From Adiantum capillus-veneris (taxonomy: Eukaryota; Streptophyta; Polypodiopsida; Polypodiales; Pteridaceae), in assembly GCA_014529385.2 (NCBI GenBank), contig CM043960.1, forward strand, positions 72,613,910-72,677,909: a DNA stretch of 64,000 nt, read 5' to 3'. This document shows, piece by piece, positions 36,071-42,551 of the stretch. Under the pieces are notes generated by a model, which was not told the origin of the DNA, made no database searches, and saw only the letters and a list, made by a program, of their open reading frames with translations. Both the position numbers and the translations under genes were made by a program. Numbering within the stretch: position 1 is the first letter of the stretch; every line of letters starts with the position of its first letter.

Positions 36071-38000
36071 AAAGAAAGAAAGAAAGATTTTTAACGTCTA
36101 TGTCAGGCCGAAATCGGCCTATGAGACAAATCAAATGTACATTGTGTGTATGTCATCCGTCTATCGGAAAGACAAATGAAACAAAATTGATACAAAACTG
36201 AGCTGAAAGTAGGTAGTGGAGTATCTGAGGAGGGATGGAGCTCTATCTCTAGGGGTATATGCATGTCTGTATGCTCAAGGTAGTACAATCATGAGAATGC
36301 ATCAAGCTATCTAGCTCCATCCTGTACTAATGGGGGGACATCTATACACTGCCACGTCATTAGACCAGTGCAAACGTGGACATCTGTACAGCTGCCACGG
36401 CATCAGGCTTCTACGCAATTTGTGTGGTGTGAGTCTGCTCTGCTTTTAGGCCCCATCAACCGGGGTCCCATAAGTTGTTGGGGGTTAGATTTTAATCCTA
36501 ACCCTAGTTTAATAATAGGCCACTCGGCGAGAATCTGTGAGTTGGTAAGGACTTCATCTTCTTCTGCTTCTGCTAGGGTTTAGGCCTGCTTGTTCCCATC
36601 TTATCTCTTGCAAAACAAAATGTTGAAGATATGCATCACTAGTCCTCATAACTGATACTACACATTAGGCAATATCAACTTCAATGGAGCTTTAACACAG
36701 TTTTATATCAAAGACTAAGTGTTTTCTTTTTCCTGGTAAAGTCGGGAAGGAAAACTGAGTTTCATGGTTGAGGAAAGCATAGAAAACTTGGTAAGAACAA
36801 AGAAGTGTTATTCGGATGAAAAAGAGTAGAAATAATGTTCTCCATCAAACAACTGGCTGGGCAAATAGATCCTAATCTCAAACTTCCTTCTTATCATGTG
36901 GTTCATCATTGAGCAAGCTAGCTAAATCTCAAGGTTATACCATTCCCTACAAACAATAAGTGCTAGAGAATAGACACATCATGCACAGCTCGCAGAGTAG
37001 AAATGATACTACCTTCCCGATAAAGGGATGGAATCAAACCATCAGGAGAGATGAACATTGGTCCTTCTGGAAGTGCTTCTCCATCCTGCAAGCAAAGGCA
37101 AGGTGTAAATCACACGAAGGGAGCCTGAAGAAGCCTCTTTACAAAACCAATAGAAAAAAAAACCTGTTTTAGATTTAGCAAAAATCTTCGGGTGAGATAA
37201 GCCTGGGAAATTGCTCGTGCGCTCAAAAAGAGCACTTCATATCCATTATCCTGGAGAAGACAACAGACGTGCACCTTAAACATGACAGTTTTGCAAAAGC
37301 CGAAGCTAGAAAACAAAGATGTGCAGCTGTTGCTGTGACATCCAAAAGTAAGAGCCAAACTTAAATTTGACCACCATCCTTTAAGCCAATCAGATTAATA
37401 AATCTGATGAATCCATCAAAGTGCGATAAAACTACTGTAAATCTCACCCATTGATTTCAAACATTTTTTTATGAGATGAGTTTCAAAAGTTTTTAAAAAC
37501 AGTTTTGTTGATGTTTGAAATGTCAATGTGCAGGTTCCATAGCAATATTCATAACACTTACAGCCGCGACACACTAGATATTCATAGCACTTACAAATGC
37601 AACACGCTCTGCACATTACGAAAGACTAGACAAGGTTCAAAAGAGCCCATTCAAAATCCAAAGACATCAACCAGTTATGAGATATATTCTCAGCTTCTGA
37701 AGTCAAAAAAGCAGTCTAGTCTGCTTGCCATGGATGACATTGACATGACCGAAGCTAGGGTTCTGAATCTCATATAAAGTTGCCACCCTCACAAACCCCC
37801 GGAAATTCTAGTAATTACAGTAAAAAAGCCTTAAAATGAAGGAGAAAAGTTGAAGAATCACACCAATTGAAACATCCTGACAAAATCAAAATTTGCAATA
37901 ATATGAGAGACTTGCCTTGATAGCAGAAAAAAGTCGAGTTACTCCATATTGGCTCCAGTCTCTCCCTACTAGAGGCATGACTTGGCCCAAAACATCTGAT
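25846..38000 (-). CDS. PAH: Phosphatidate phosphatase (lipin/PAH family), 3' part of gene: 8 exons
   Basis: The product is a Mg2+-dependent phosphatidic acid phosphohydrolase (LNS2 domain, HAD superfamily), which makes diacylglycerol and limits phospholipid synthesis at the ER. The eight minus-strand exons (38000-37916, 37250-37164, 37085-37013, 27195-27152, 27074-26946, 26813-26715, 26623-26553, 25885-25846) join in phase without stops into 208 codons of the C-terminal half. Signatures are [71 protein letters not shown] and SYTSLYALV. The preceding exon, which should carry the catalytic DxDxT, is not found in the window. Intron 4 as listed (27196-37012) is 9.8 kb and full of retroelements. 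No exon is damaged, so the gene is probably functional. Confidence 0.93.
25970..26010. repeat. Poly-G/poly-T low-complexity tract in the last PAH intron
   Basis: G runs of seven or eight flank (GGT)n and T12. Gly/Trp/Phe-rich frames over it are artefacts. Confidence 0.9.
26111..26360 (+). pseudogene. Retropepsin fragment inside a PAH intron
   Basis: The plus-strand frame from before 26135 to 26413 has [18 protein letters not shown], the DSG active-site motif of a gypsy-type aspartic protease with the following alpha-helix, then [13 protein letters not shown]. It is an isolated protease piece, antisense to PAH, within the last intron (25886-26552). Confidence 0.75.
26553..26623 (-). CDS. PAH: PAH exon g
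   Basis: Twenty-three codons plus two bases: [18 protein letters not shown] then ELSAS. The Trp-containing WNYWK is the lipin C-terminal signature. The exon could also read through to a TAA at 26549-26551, but the CAG|GTAATA donor joins in phase to an acceptor at 25886, so splicing is preferred. Confidence 0.88.
26715..26813 (-). CDS. PAH: PAH exon f
   Basis: Thirty-three codons, phase 0: [20 protein letters not shown] then [13 protein letters not shown]. The family form is GEVAVNRRVDTKSYTSLHALV. Acceptor cttgctag, donor CAG|GTAAAT. Confidence 0.96.
26946..27074 (-). CDS. PAH: PAH exon e
   Basis: Forty-three codons, phase 0: [20 protein letters not shown] then [18 protein letters not shown] and INPK. 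This is the most conserved C-terminal block of lipins. Acceptor attgtcacag, donor AAG|GTATTC. Confidence 0.96.
27152..27195 (-). CDS. PAH: PAH exon d
   Basis: A 44-base exon: two bases completing Val (split codon with exon c), then [14 protein letters not shown]. It lies 9.8 kb from exon c, yet the split codon fits exactly. Acceptor ggttttgcag, donor GAG|GTCTTT. Confidence 0.93.
27831..27859. repeat. (CA)n microsatellite
   Basis: About 14 CA units in the large PAH intron. Confidence 0.95.
28657..31404 (-). CDS. LINE-2 reverse transcriptase ORF
   Basis: 915 codons. After a Pro/His stretch coded by the homopolymer, the protein runs through [68 protein letters not shown] (first Asp), [17 protein letters not shown], the catalytic [13 protein letters not shown] and [11 protein letters not shown]. 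The C-terminus has [20 protein letters not shown], a CxxC...HxxxxC finger (zf-RVT type). All catalytic residues are intact. The apparent ATG lies upstream of the frame-change point, so the native start is in the endonuclease frame. Confidence 0.93.
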   Translation of the reverse strand: MVRCVRSLPHHPPPPSIDATRIEPAAQLFLHHNFWDSLPEAAEEGEITQAAVNRQSKSFEEAAERVSRDVGAFSVRPPKRPNRGFRLDPRARRSINRRREAWKSLRDAESDSSSEDRAWRKFVECRREARAETKRSEREALKRFMLKSVELARRKEWYAWWKHMKAVLGGSRKGGPAQPLRDQNGELQADEEKIRDIWKDHASRVFADPSGHSKDPEHWQNHAVRLWPRIEDINDSIRWTEVREVCRKIKRHKAAGIDGIPPEFFKILMQDKGTRSDRFKPNTDMGRAVFKLLCTWFDSGKLPEASSTSVVVYIPKKGDLSNPDNYRGISLIPISLKLLTSLVINRISVKLEERNFFLRGQAGFRTQEECVAQVIALKEIVLRRKVVKKSTFAAYIDFEKAYDTVPHEALFLKMEAIGIGGRCLNFFRALYQSSKVRVRVGAKLSEEVQIARGVCQGCPASPTLFNIFINDILDESATDLGVAIPGLLLKIQGLLFADDLVLFAESKEELQASLDRLHSWAEKWGMKFGIKKCQATVFNGDLEELIAFKPHIGPEEIQVASEYRYLGILIDSEVSIDTILKDRIESARKSLYAHKHLLCSKKIPMWSRLAFLKACVFPVATYGAEIMGSHDMRKLNPLETLIATGMRWVVGKAAKSSSVAAATLHRELGLPPVPAYCAGQRVRAFTKYAGLKTWIADLVNNIPEWNQFKKWTWCKRTKFWGQRYFNGASVETARQESWKLWEHSHQCVSLDPYIERKYEDTRGYLYRQSIGKNPGGMEEKVLLLARVDGLRLKDKIERAQSRTCPLCGMEEGSRSLTHLLVQCPELDNLRSSIRPCLEHARRLLNNPSGEDTEVLLLGGEISGKRLPGWVVPRGAHNGRRGPQLRSAYADNVAAFLCGAVPRYYNALAREGVESS
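31352..32974 (-). CDS. LINE-2 ORF: N-terminal region and APE-type endonuclease
   Basis: The frame is open from the element's 5' boundary; 32974 is a GTG and the first ATG is at 32878 ([11 protein letters not shown]). About 280 residues of low-complexity N-terminal sequence precede the endonuclease: [24 protein letters not shown] (catalytic Glu), [19 protein letters not shown] (Asp-x-Asn), [11 protein letters not shown] and LDHWPVKV. The frame ends in a Pro run coded by the C13 tract (31360-31372 as G on the plus strand) and a stop, exactly where the RT frame begins. Without a one-base length change there, endonuclease and RT would be one protein. Confidence 0.88.
   Translation of the reverse strand: MGCRSPGNDIPNPDPSKLKVSNLFIKYSRAFSMNSQPYYINDPRAPVKGTWADVEEGCYQVPSGRRALGASSSTAIDSTPENGERGPAGRCYGKPELTETGKDGMNQCVAGQQNSLAMAETGRLTVNSEGQPSEELKGGGIDQDGTNSTREVRYIEVMNADQLQNNRLRSLSISEIDPVAAPSRPAREERVMMRGRLGRGVSEGTVGKLCIWGANEHTEVSFSKALRRALRSTSLFASIELLDRFLNNRTGSTRFDVFTSSKQAALDVLQVIQSESRLRWFAKISLPFARRDRNRLRPAMEVLKSPIFATLNINGLRSKRGELEYIMLQKTWNVVGLQETRLFQGAWPLRMAGYSTFQVPGSDKPGARGLVTLVSQELRAFELGMSDVNSLFVQLFPLNMKDGWIYGNVYVPQRQLVDERADVLSALASKLRRLGRKGLPLLIGGDWNLRRRPMKRWLGSEDLDFKIVQTRGSGLSYHSSRGKGRSDIDFFLANDLALQFLGHANVQRSVDVLDHWPVKVKLVCGAVCAEPPPPPPPPLH
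31360..31372. repeat. Poly-G/C tract at LINE-2 frame change
   Basis: G13 on the plus strand (C13 in LINE sense), followed by GGTGGTGGGGG. It is the only frame disruption in LINE-2, so slippage or a read-length error is likely. Confidence 0.85.
33188..33202 (-). promoter_or_regulatory. LINE-3 tail hairpin, copy 1
   Basis: Sense AGGTCA-TTT-TGGCCT after GGTCTCTT: six pairs, one a G.U wobble. Confidence 0.5.
33581..33810. repeat. 115 bp tandem duplication
   Basis: Copies 33581-33695 and 33696-33810 start GTCTGGTGTGAAGAAATAAA and differ at very few positions (one is CCAGATC versus CGAGATC). Confidence 0.93.
35253..35780 (-). pseudogene. LINE-3 fragment 2: RT core
   Basis: The minus strand reads [28 protein letters not shown], then [17 protein letters not shown] with an intact YADD. 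It is about 90% similar to 34613-35104 over its length, so the two are copies of one region about 640 bp apart. Confidence 0.8.
35806..35818 (-). promoter_or_regulatory. LINE-3 tail hairpin, copy 2
   Basis: Sense GGCCA-CAT-TGGCC after GGTCTCATA: five Watson-Crick pairs. Confidence 0.5.
35870..35900 (-). repeat. LINE-3 tail with (TTC)n
   Basis: Sense GACGTTAAAATACTC(TTC)n, preceded by GGTCTCTTGGGATAG. This is another LINE 3' end, with a weak hairpin (GGGA...TTCC). Confidence 0.5.
36009..36087. repeat. (GA)n then (AAAG)n microsatellite
   Basis: About 28 GA units and five AAAG units. Read on the minus strand it is the (TTTC)n(TC)n tail of the LINE-3 copy ending at 36105. Confidence 0.95.
36105..36120 (-). 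promoter_or_regulatory. LINE-3 tail hairpin, copy 3
   Basis: Sense AGGCCGA-TT-TCGGCCT after GTCTCAT: seven Watson-Crick pairs. It is followed by GACATAGACGTTAAAAATC and then (TTTC)n(TC)n, matching the LINE-1 tail order. Confidence 0.6.
36330..36600 (-). repeat. LTR family A' U3 fragment
   Basis: It contains CTGCCACGTCATTAG, CTGCCACGGCATCAGG and GGCCCCATCAACCGGGGTCC followed by CATAAGTTG, matching the U3 words of the LTRs at 40205-40330 and, inverted, 54793-55442. No ends were found. Confidence 0.5.
36601..37012. other. Intronic sequence next to PAH exon c
   Basis: No element is recognised. This is likely native PAH intron. Confidence 0.5.
37013..37085 (-). CDS. PAH: PAH exon c
   Basis: Twenty-four codons plus one base: [17 protein letters not shown] then IPSLYRE. 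ISPDGL and LYREV are near-invariant in lipins. Acceptor ttgcttgcag, donor GGAAG|GTAGTA. Confidence 0.95.
37164..37250 (-). CDS. PAH: PAH exon b
   Basis: Twenty-nine codons, phase 0 at both ends: [19 protein letters not shown] and then RRFLLNLKQ. The SAR of FLSAR is the HAD motif II region (Ser binding phosphate). Acceptor cttctccag, donor CAG|GTTTTT. Confidence 0.95.
37251..37915 (-). other. GC-AG intron of PAH
   Basis: The donor is ATCAAG|GCAAGTCTC and the acceptor CTTCTCCAG. Both neighbouring exons end and start on codon boundaries. No GT nearby keeps the phase, and AG|GCAAGT is the typical donor of GC-AG introns processed by the major spliceosome. Confidence 0.85.
37916..38000 (-). CDS. 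PAH: PAH exon a (after the DxDxT exon)
   Basis: Eighty-five bases: one base completing a Lys codon, then 28 codons reading [19 protein letters not shown] and ending LFSAIK. This block follows the catalytic loop in plant PAH1/PAH2. The acceptor is ttttcag; the donor is AAG|GCAAGT, a GC donor with an otherwise consensus sequence. Confidence 0.93.
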
Positions 38001-38223
38001 CTGAAAAAGTTAACAAGAGTTTAATCAGATTCAAGTAATACACACAAATTACATTATTTTTTGGAGGGTGAATGCGCAACATCTGAGAGTACTCATAGCA
38101 GCATCTAAGTGTAAAGCGACTGTAGGCATCACAACCCTTCTAAAATTTCCTCATGAACAACCACATCCACCGGGAAGAAGAAGGAAAAGAGAATAGTGGC
38201 GGTGGTGGTTTGGTTGGTTGCCC

Positions 38224-38250
38224 GGGGGGGGGGGGGGGGGGGGGGGGGGG
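38224..38250. repeat. Poly-G tract (G27)
   Basis: Continuous G run, followed by CGGGGG. Confidence 0.97.
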
Positions 38251-38450
38251 CGGGGGCCAAGGTGACAAAATTAAAGATTCCAACCAAATAATCTATAGAG
38301 CCTCTTTCCAAATAGGACGTGGAACCAAGCATTGCATAACTGTCTGGATGTAAGCCCAAAACCCCACCTTTGAAACAATAAGACTTGACAAAACCATTGC
38401 TTTAGATCGGGGAATCGCTCGCTGCTCGCTACCCGCCCTGCGCGCCCCTA

Positions 38451-38472
38451 CCCCCCCCCCCCCCCCCCCCCC
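38451..38472. repeat. Poly-C tract (C22)
   Basis: Continuous C run, inverted relative to the G run 200 bases upstream. Confidence 0.97.
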
Positions 38473-38744
38473 AGCCCGCCTCCTCATCCCCTACCCCTTG
38501 CTTTCTTAGGACACGGTCGCCGCCATCCGACCTCGCCTCGGTGTCATGTCCCGCGTTCGCTCCTCTCTCATTCACCGTCGTAGCAGCAGACACAGATGGA
38601 GCATTCTGCTCTGTCACAAAGGGACTCAACAGAAGCGCCACATAGGGACTCGACACAAGCCCCCTCGCCTGACCCCGCGGAACCCACCATCCGACTTGCT
38701 CTTTCACTGACAGAGTAAGCGAGGTTTGAGGGAGAGGTGGCACG

Positions 38745-39149
38745 CCTTCAGGCCACCTCTGTTATCTGCAAGATTATTGACACCAAACCTAGCAGAGGGG
38801 AGGTGTGAGATCTCCTCCAAGCTCGTCTTTTAGCAAAGGTGGGCAAGATCATCAACGTTCAGCTTCTCGGGCGCGGCTACTACCAGATAGAGTTTGAGTC
38901 TTCCGAGATGGCATCCAAGGTCATTGCGATGAGCCCCCTTGCCATCCGAGCAGCTAGAGCTCATTTTCGACAGTGGCGCCATGGATTTGATCCAGTTACT
39001 GATGTTCTCGTGGAGAGGGCAGACCTTCCCATCTCGGTCTACTTCCCAGGCTTGAAGAGAGAGTACCTTCCGCTCCTTTCCAGGATTGGTTCAAAGATTG
39101 GGACTGTCTTGGAGACACCTCGCACGGCAGCTTCTGTAGTTGCCGAGGC
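38745..39149 (+). pseudogene. DUF4283-like retroelement protein fragment
   Basis: The frame reads SVICKIIDTKPSRGEV, an in-frame TGA, then DLLQARLLAKVGKIINVQLL, GRGYYQIEFESSEMASKVI and ADLPISVYFPGLKREYL with LLSRIGSKIGTVLETP. The GxxYYxIEF and LPxxxYFPxL...IGSKIGxxL pattern is that of DUF4283-type domains found in plant LINE ORF1/gag-like proteins. The frame is cut at 39150 by the start of an LTR. Confidence 0.6.
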
Positions 39150-39733
39150 TGTCACAAACTGATGACGTGGCATGTCCATAAGTTGTCCCAACTTATAGGG
39201 CACCTCCCGACAAGGCCCTAGGGACACTAGACTTAACAAAAGAGACTGGCTAGCGGGCTGCTGTACGGAAATCCGCAAATTGCGCTGAAGTGCTAACATG
39301 GCTGGCCGTACGGACTTCTGCAAAACACGTTGGTTGTGCTGACGTGGCAAGCCGTATACAACTCCGCAGAAAGCGCAGGCTGATTTAGCGCTAGCTTTTG
39401 GAGCAAATTGCTTTTCAGTTTGACAGCTTTTCATGTATTGCTTTTCCCATGGCCAAGGGCCTTTAAATAAGTCCCATGGGCTCCTTCTGGCTCACAAGTG
39501 CTGACGAGCCAATGAGCAAAAGAGACCCATGGGCAACTATAATTTGCTCAAGCATTAATACAAAAAGAAATACCGAAAGGCGCCAATCTTTGGGGCCAAT
39601 CTCTCTAAGCACGGAACTACGTTGGGCCGTGTCAACTCAATTGAACTGTGAAATTAAGTGTGAAGTATTTTAAAGTGATTATCTCTTGTGCGTCGTGCCA
39701 GGTTCTAGACTTGGGGTGTCCAAGTCTGTAACA
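39150..39733 (+). repeat. LTR of family A (copy A2), 584 bp
   Basis: It starts TGTCACAAACTGATGACGTGGC and ends CCAAGTCTGTAACA, immediately followed by a primer-binding site, so it is a 5' LTR. The R region (AAAAAGAAATACCGAAAGG ... TTTGGGGCCAAT ... CACGGAACT) is shared with the A1, A3, A4 and A' LTRs. U3 has TGACGTGGC and TACGGAnnTCCG words. Confidence 0.85.
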
Positions 39734-39734
39734 A

Positions 39735-39747
39735 TGGTATCAGCGCT
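39735..39747 (+). promoter_or_regulatory. Primer-binding site (initiator tRNA-Met type)
   Basis: TGGTATCAGCGCT, one base after the LTR; the usual complement is TGGTATCAGAGC. A short leader and a gag-like ATG (39798, MDSTTTHECKLKEL) follow before the element is cut at about 39870. Confidence 0.75.
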
Positions 39748-39870
39748 CAATCGATTTCTCTTCTACCGGGAAATCCGATCCTTTTTCCGCGAGACACATG
39801 GATTCTACCACAACACACGAATGCAAACTGAAAGAGCTGAATAGAACTGAGAGAGAGAGACAGAGAACAT

Positions 39871-40330
39871 GGCACGGCGTAGTTCCGTGCCCAGAGAGAT
39901 TGGCCCCAAAGACTAGCACCCCTTTTAGTATTTCTTTAATATTATTGCTTCACAAAGTACAATATCCGAGGGTCCTCATTCAGCACTGCTCCCAACCGTA
40001 TCTGCCTGAGACTGACTTTATTTACACTTTATTTACAGGCCCTGGGCCTTCCAAAAGCAATGTACTTGAAAAGATTCAAGTCTAAAAGCATCTAGGTCCC
40101 AAAAGCTATCCCTAAAGCTCCCAACGCAAATCACGGAAATCTGTACATGTGCCACGCTAGCAGTGTTATTTGAGGAAGTCCGTACGATAAGCCAAGTCAA
40201 CAACGTAAATTGCTGGTCCATACAATTGCCACGTCATCAGCCCCTTTTATGCCTTCGTTTTAGCCTTTAGTCCCTTTCGGCCCCATCGCACAAGACCTAT
40301 AAGTTGATATGACTTATAAACATTGAAAGT
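39871..40330 (-). repeat. Partial LTR of family A, inverted
   Basis: It begins inside the R region (GGCACGGCGTAGTTCCGTGC) and runs to the GCCACGTCATCAG and GGCCCCATCGCACAAG words of U3. The U5 end is missing, so it is a truncated LTR facing the A2 element. Confidence 0.7.
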
Positions 40331-40837
40331 CCTTCCATTTTTGGCTTCTGATCTTGGTTCTGCAAGTTGGTACCACTTCTTTTGTCACGTGCACATCTAA
40401 CCGTATGTGTATGTGGACAAGCTATAACTCCTACTTCTAGGGCTTAGGTCAACCTAGAAAGTGTTCTGGCACCCTTGTGAGTCTGTACGTAGGACGTGCA
40501 TCTCCATGCACTTAAGAGTACTTACATACCCTCTGATTGCACAACCCATTAGCACCAAGCATTAGCATTCCACATGGAAACCGCATGTGAACCGCCTCTT
40601 AACTGCCAGTGAACCACCTCTTATGAGGCATTAAAATTATAAGTGACTTCTGACAAAAATAAAGAAATTGTGTGCTGAAATTATAAGCTCCTCAACCCAG
40701 CAATTTGGAAATATAGAGGCAGCCTTGGGGCGCTAGAGATGAGGCAAGGAGCAGAAGCACAAGGACTTGGAGCACATGCACTACAAGCTCCCTTCTTACA
40801 GCGGTACCCTGCGTTTTCCATCAGAAAACTCAATCCC
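40331..40837. other. Unassigned spacer left of element A1
   Basis: No gene or clear repeat is recognised. Confidence 0.45.
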
Positions 40838-41220
40838 TGTAACAAACTTGGACACTCCAAGTCAAGAATCAACTGCGACAGCACCAAATAACCACTTCAA
40901 AACAATTCACAGATCACAATAGATTTGCACTGGCCCGGCGGAGTTCCGTGCCTAGAGATATTGGCCCCAAAGACTGGCGCCCCTTTCGGTATTTCTTTTT
41001 ATATTAATCAATCATCGAAGTACAAGAGAGCGGTTAGGGTTTCACTCTCAGACTCTGCGTCCAGATGCTCTGAGAAGTGAAGCCCTCACCACTTACTTAA
41101 AGATACAAGAGATGCCCAAAAGCTTTTAAAATAAAAAGCATCAGTTCTCTCTCTCTCTTAGAGAGTCTTTTCTCTTTTTTTTATATTAAAAAAAAGTAAA
41201 ATTCGCGTCGCTCATCATTT

Positions 41221-41299
<79 letters not shown>

Positions 41300-41377
41300 C
41301 CTCTGCGATTTCCGGAAATTAAGGTTTCTGGCAGAAATTAGGGTTTCTGCTGTCCGCCACGTCATCACTTTGTGACA
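40838..41377 (-). repeat. A1 3' LTR (540 bp)
   Basis: In sense it starts TGTCACAAAGTGATGACGTGG and ends CCAAGTTTGTTACA. It carries a (TA)n expansion at 41223-41296 where the 5' LTR has (AAT)n, plus AAACCCTA boxes. Confidence 0.93.
41223..41296. repeat. (TA)37 microsatellite inside the A1 3' LTR
   Basis: It lies at the same LTR position as (AAT)n in the 5' LTR (44404-44426) and an A-rich stretch in A4, so it grew after insertion. Confidence 0.97.
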
Positions 41378-41378
41378 T

Positions 41379-41389
41379 ACCCCCCTCTT
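41379..41389 (-). promoter_or_regulatory. A1 polypurine tract
   Basis: Sense AAGAGGGGGGT directly upstream of the 3' LTR; the same tract is found at 62228-62238. Confidence 0.85.
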
Positions 41390-41514
41390 GAAAGCATTGT
41401 AATCGACCGCGATTACGCTTGCAAAACCGACAAAAGCCATAAACCATCTTAGCAGACACTGACTGTTAGTACCTACGTACTAGGAACACACATCTAGCAC
41501 ATGTACAAAATCGA

Positions 41515-41575
41515 CAATCACATCACACGACATCACAGGACATCACCAGACATCATAGGACATCACATGACATTC
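41515..41575. repeat. GACATCACAG minisatellite in A1 3' UTR
   Basis: Six units of 10-11 bases (GACATCACAG, GACATCACCA, GACATCATAG ...). The same array is in A4 (62362-62424) and, degenerate, in A3 (51990-52040). Confidence 0.85.
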
Positions 41576-41982
41576 AACATTCATTCGGATCTTAGACCAT
41601 GATTTATCGGCAATGTAGCTAGCAATCACATCTAGGTCCAATCGGGACCTCATCGATGTCCGATTGACTAACCCCTATTGCAACCATGTCTATTCGAGAT
41701 CAATCAGACCAAAATGCTGCAGTCATTTCGGCTATCAGTTCCTACACTCACAAGAAGTCAAGAACAAATCAGTATCATAATCAGGAATTCCATTTCATAA
41801 AGTCATCCAGCAGAATACTGTCAGCTCTCAGTATCCCTGAAGCTCAAAGAGACATCAGTGACTTTAGTATCAAAATCGAGGAATCTATTGACAAGGGAGC
41901 GGAGTGACTCCCCTCTTGTGCATCCCACTGCACCAGATCTCCGGCCAAGCTGAATTCTGGGTTCCGTTTGGAGTAGACTATG

Positions 41983-42521
41983 CTAAACCAAAACATCGAG
42001 GTAAAGTTTCACAATCCGAGGAGTGTCTGCTAGGTCCTCCTCCTCCATCCACTTCGCATCAAATGCACGAAAGTTCTTGAACTTAACCAAGAACCGCCTT
42101 CGGACTTTACCTTTCTTCGTATCGTTATGTGCCAAAATATGTTCAAGAACAAGGATCTCCTCGTTTTCTTCCACTTCGGGTTGCTCATCAGGGTCCCGAT
42201 CATCAGGCACATCACCCTTAACAGGGTTCAAGAGACTCACATGCAATGCATTGTGAATCCTCCAAGTATCTGGCAGTTTCAATCAGAAGGAGACATCATT
42301 TATCTTTTCAGTAATCTGGAAAGGTCCATAGTATCGCATACTAAGCTTTGGAAAAAGCCTCTCCTTTCCCTTTTTCTTTCGTAGGCGTGCCTTCTCAAAA
42401 GTAAGAGCACCCAATCATCCTCCTTCAATTTCAAGTCGCGACGATGGCGATCCGCTGCCTTTTTCTGTCGTTCTTGAGACTCCTGCAAAGTCTCGCGAAC
42501 CTTGGCAAAAGCCGTATCCAA
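41983..42521 (-). pseudogene. A1 integrase C-terminus and chromodomain
   Basis: 42521-42300 reads the post-catalytic linker (RQKKAADRHRRDLKLKEDDW). 42282-41983 reads TWRIHNALHVSLLNPVKG and then a chromodomain with ILVLEHILAHNDTKKGK, RRRFLVKFKNFRAFDAKW and EEEDLADTPRI. The aromatic/Trp pattern matches chromoviral chromodomains, which bind histone marks and steer integration to heterochromatin. Confidence 0.85.
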
Positions 42522-42551
42522 ATCTCACGAATATTCATCCGCTTCAAATAT

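Larger units (their letters stand above)
27196..37012 (-). other. 9.8 kb PAH intron filled with retroelements
   Basis: It lies between exons c and d. It contains (CA)n, LINE-2 with target duplication, two LINE-3 RT fragments, LINE tails, a tandem duplication and an LTR U3 fragment. Other PAH introns in the window are 77-667 bp, so most of this length is insertion. Confidence 0.9.
38001..38740. other. Upstream PAH intron with paired homopolymers
   Basis: No exon is seen. G27 (38224-38250) and C22 (38451-38472) lie 200 bases apart. GC-rich sequence from 38400 leads into the DUF4283-like fragment. Confidence 0.5.

Noticed and set aside
38001-38420. PAH catalytic DxDxT exon
   Set aside because: No minus-strand frame reads DVDGT with splice sites here or elsewhere up to 64000.
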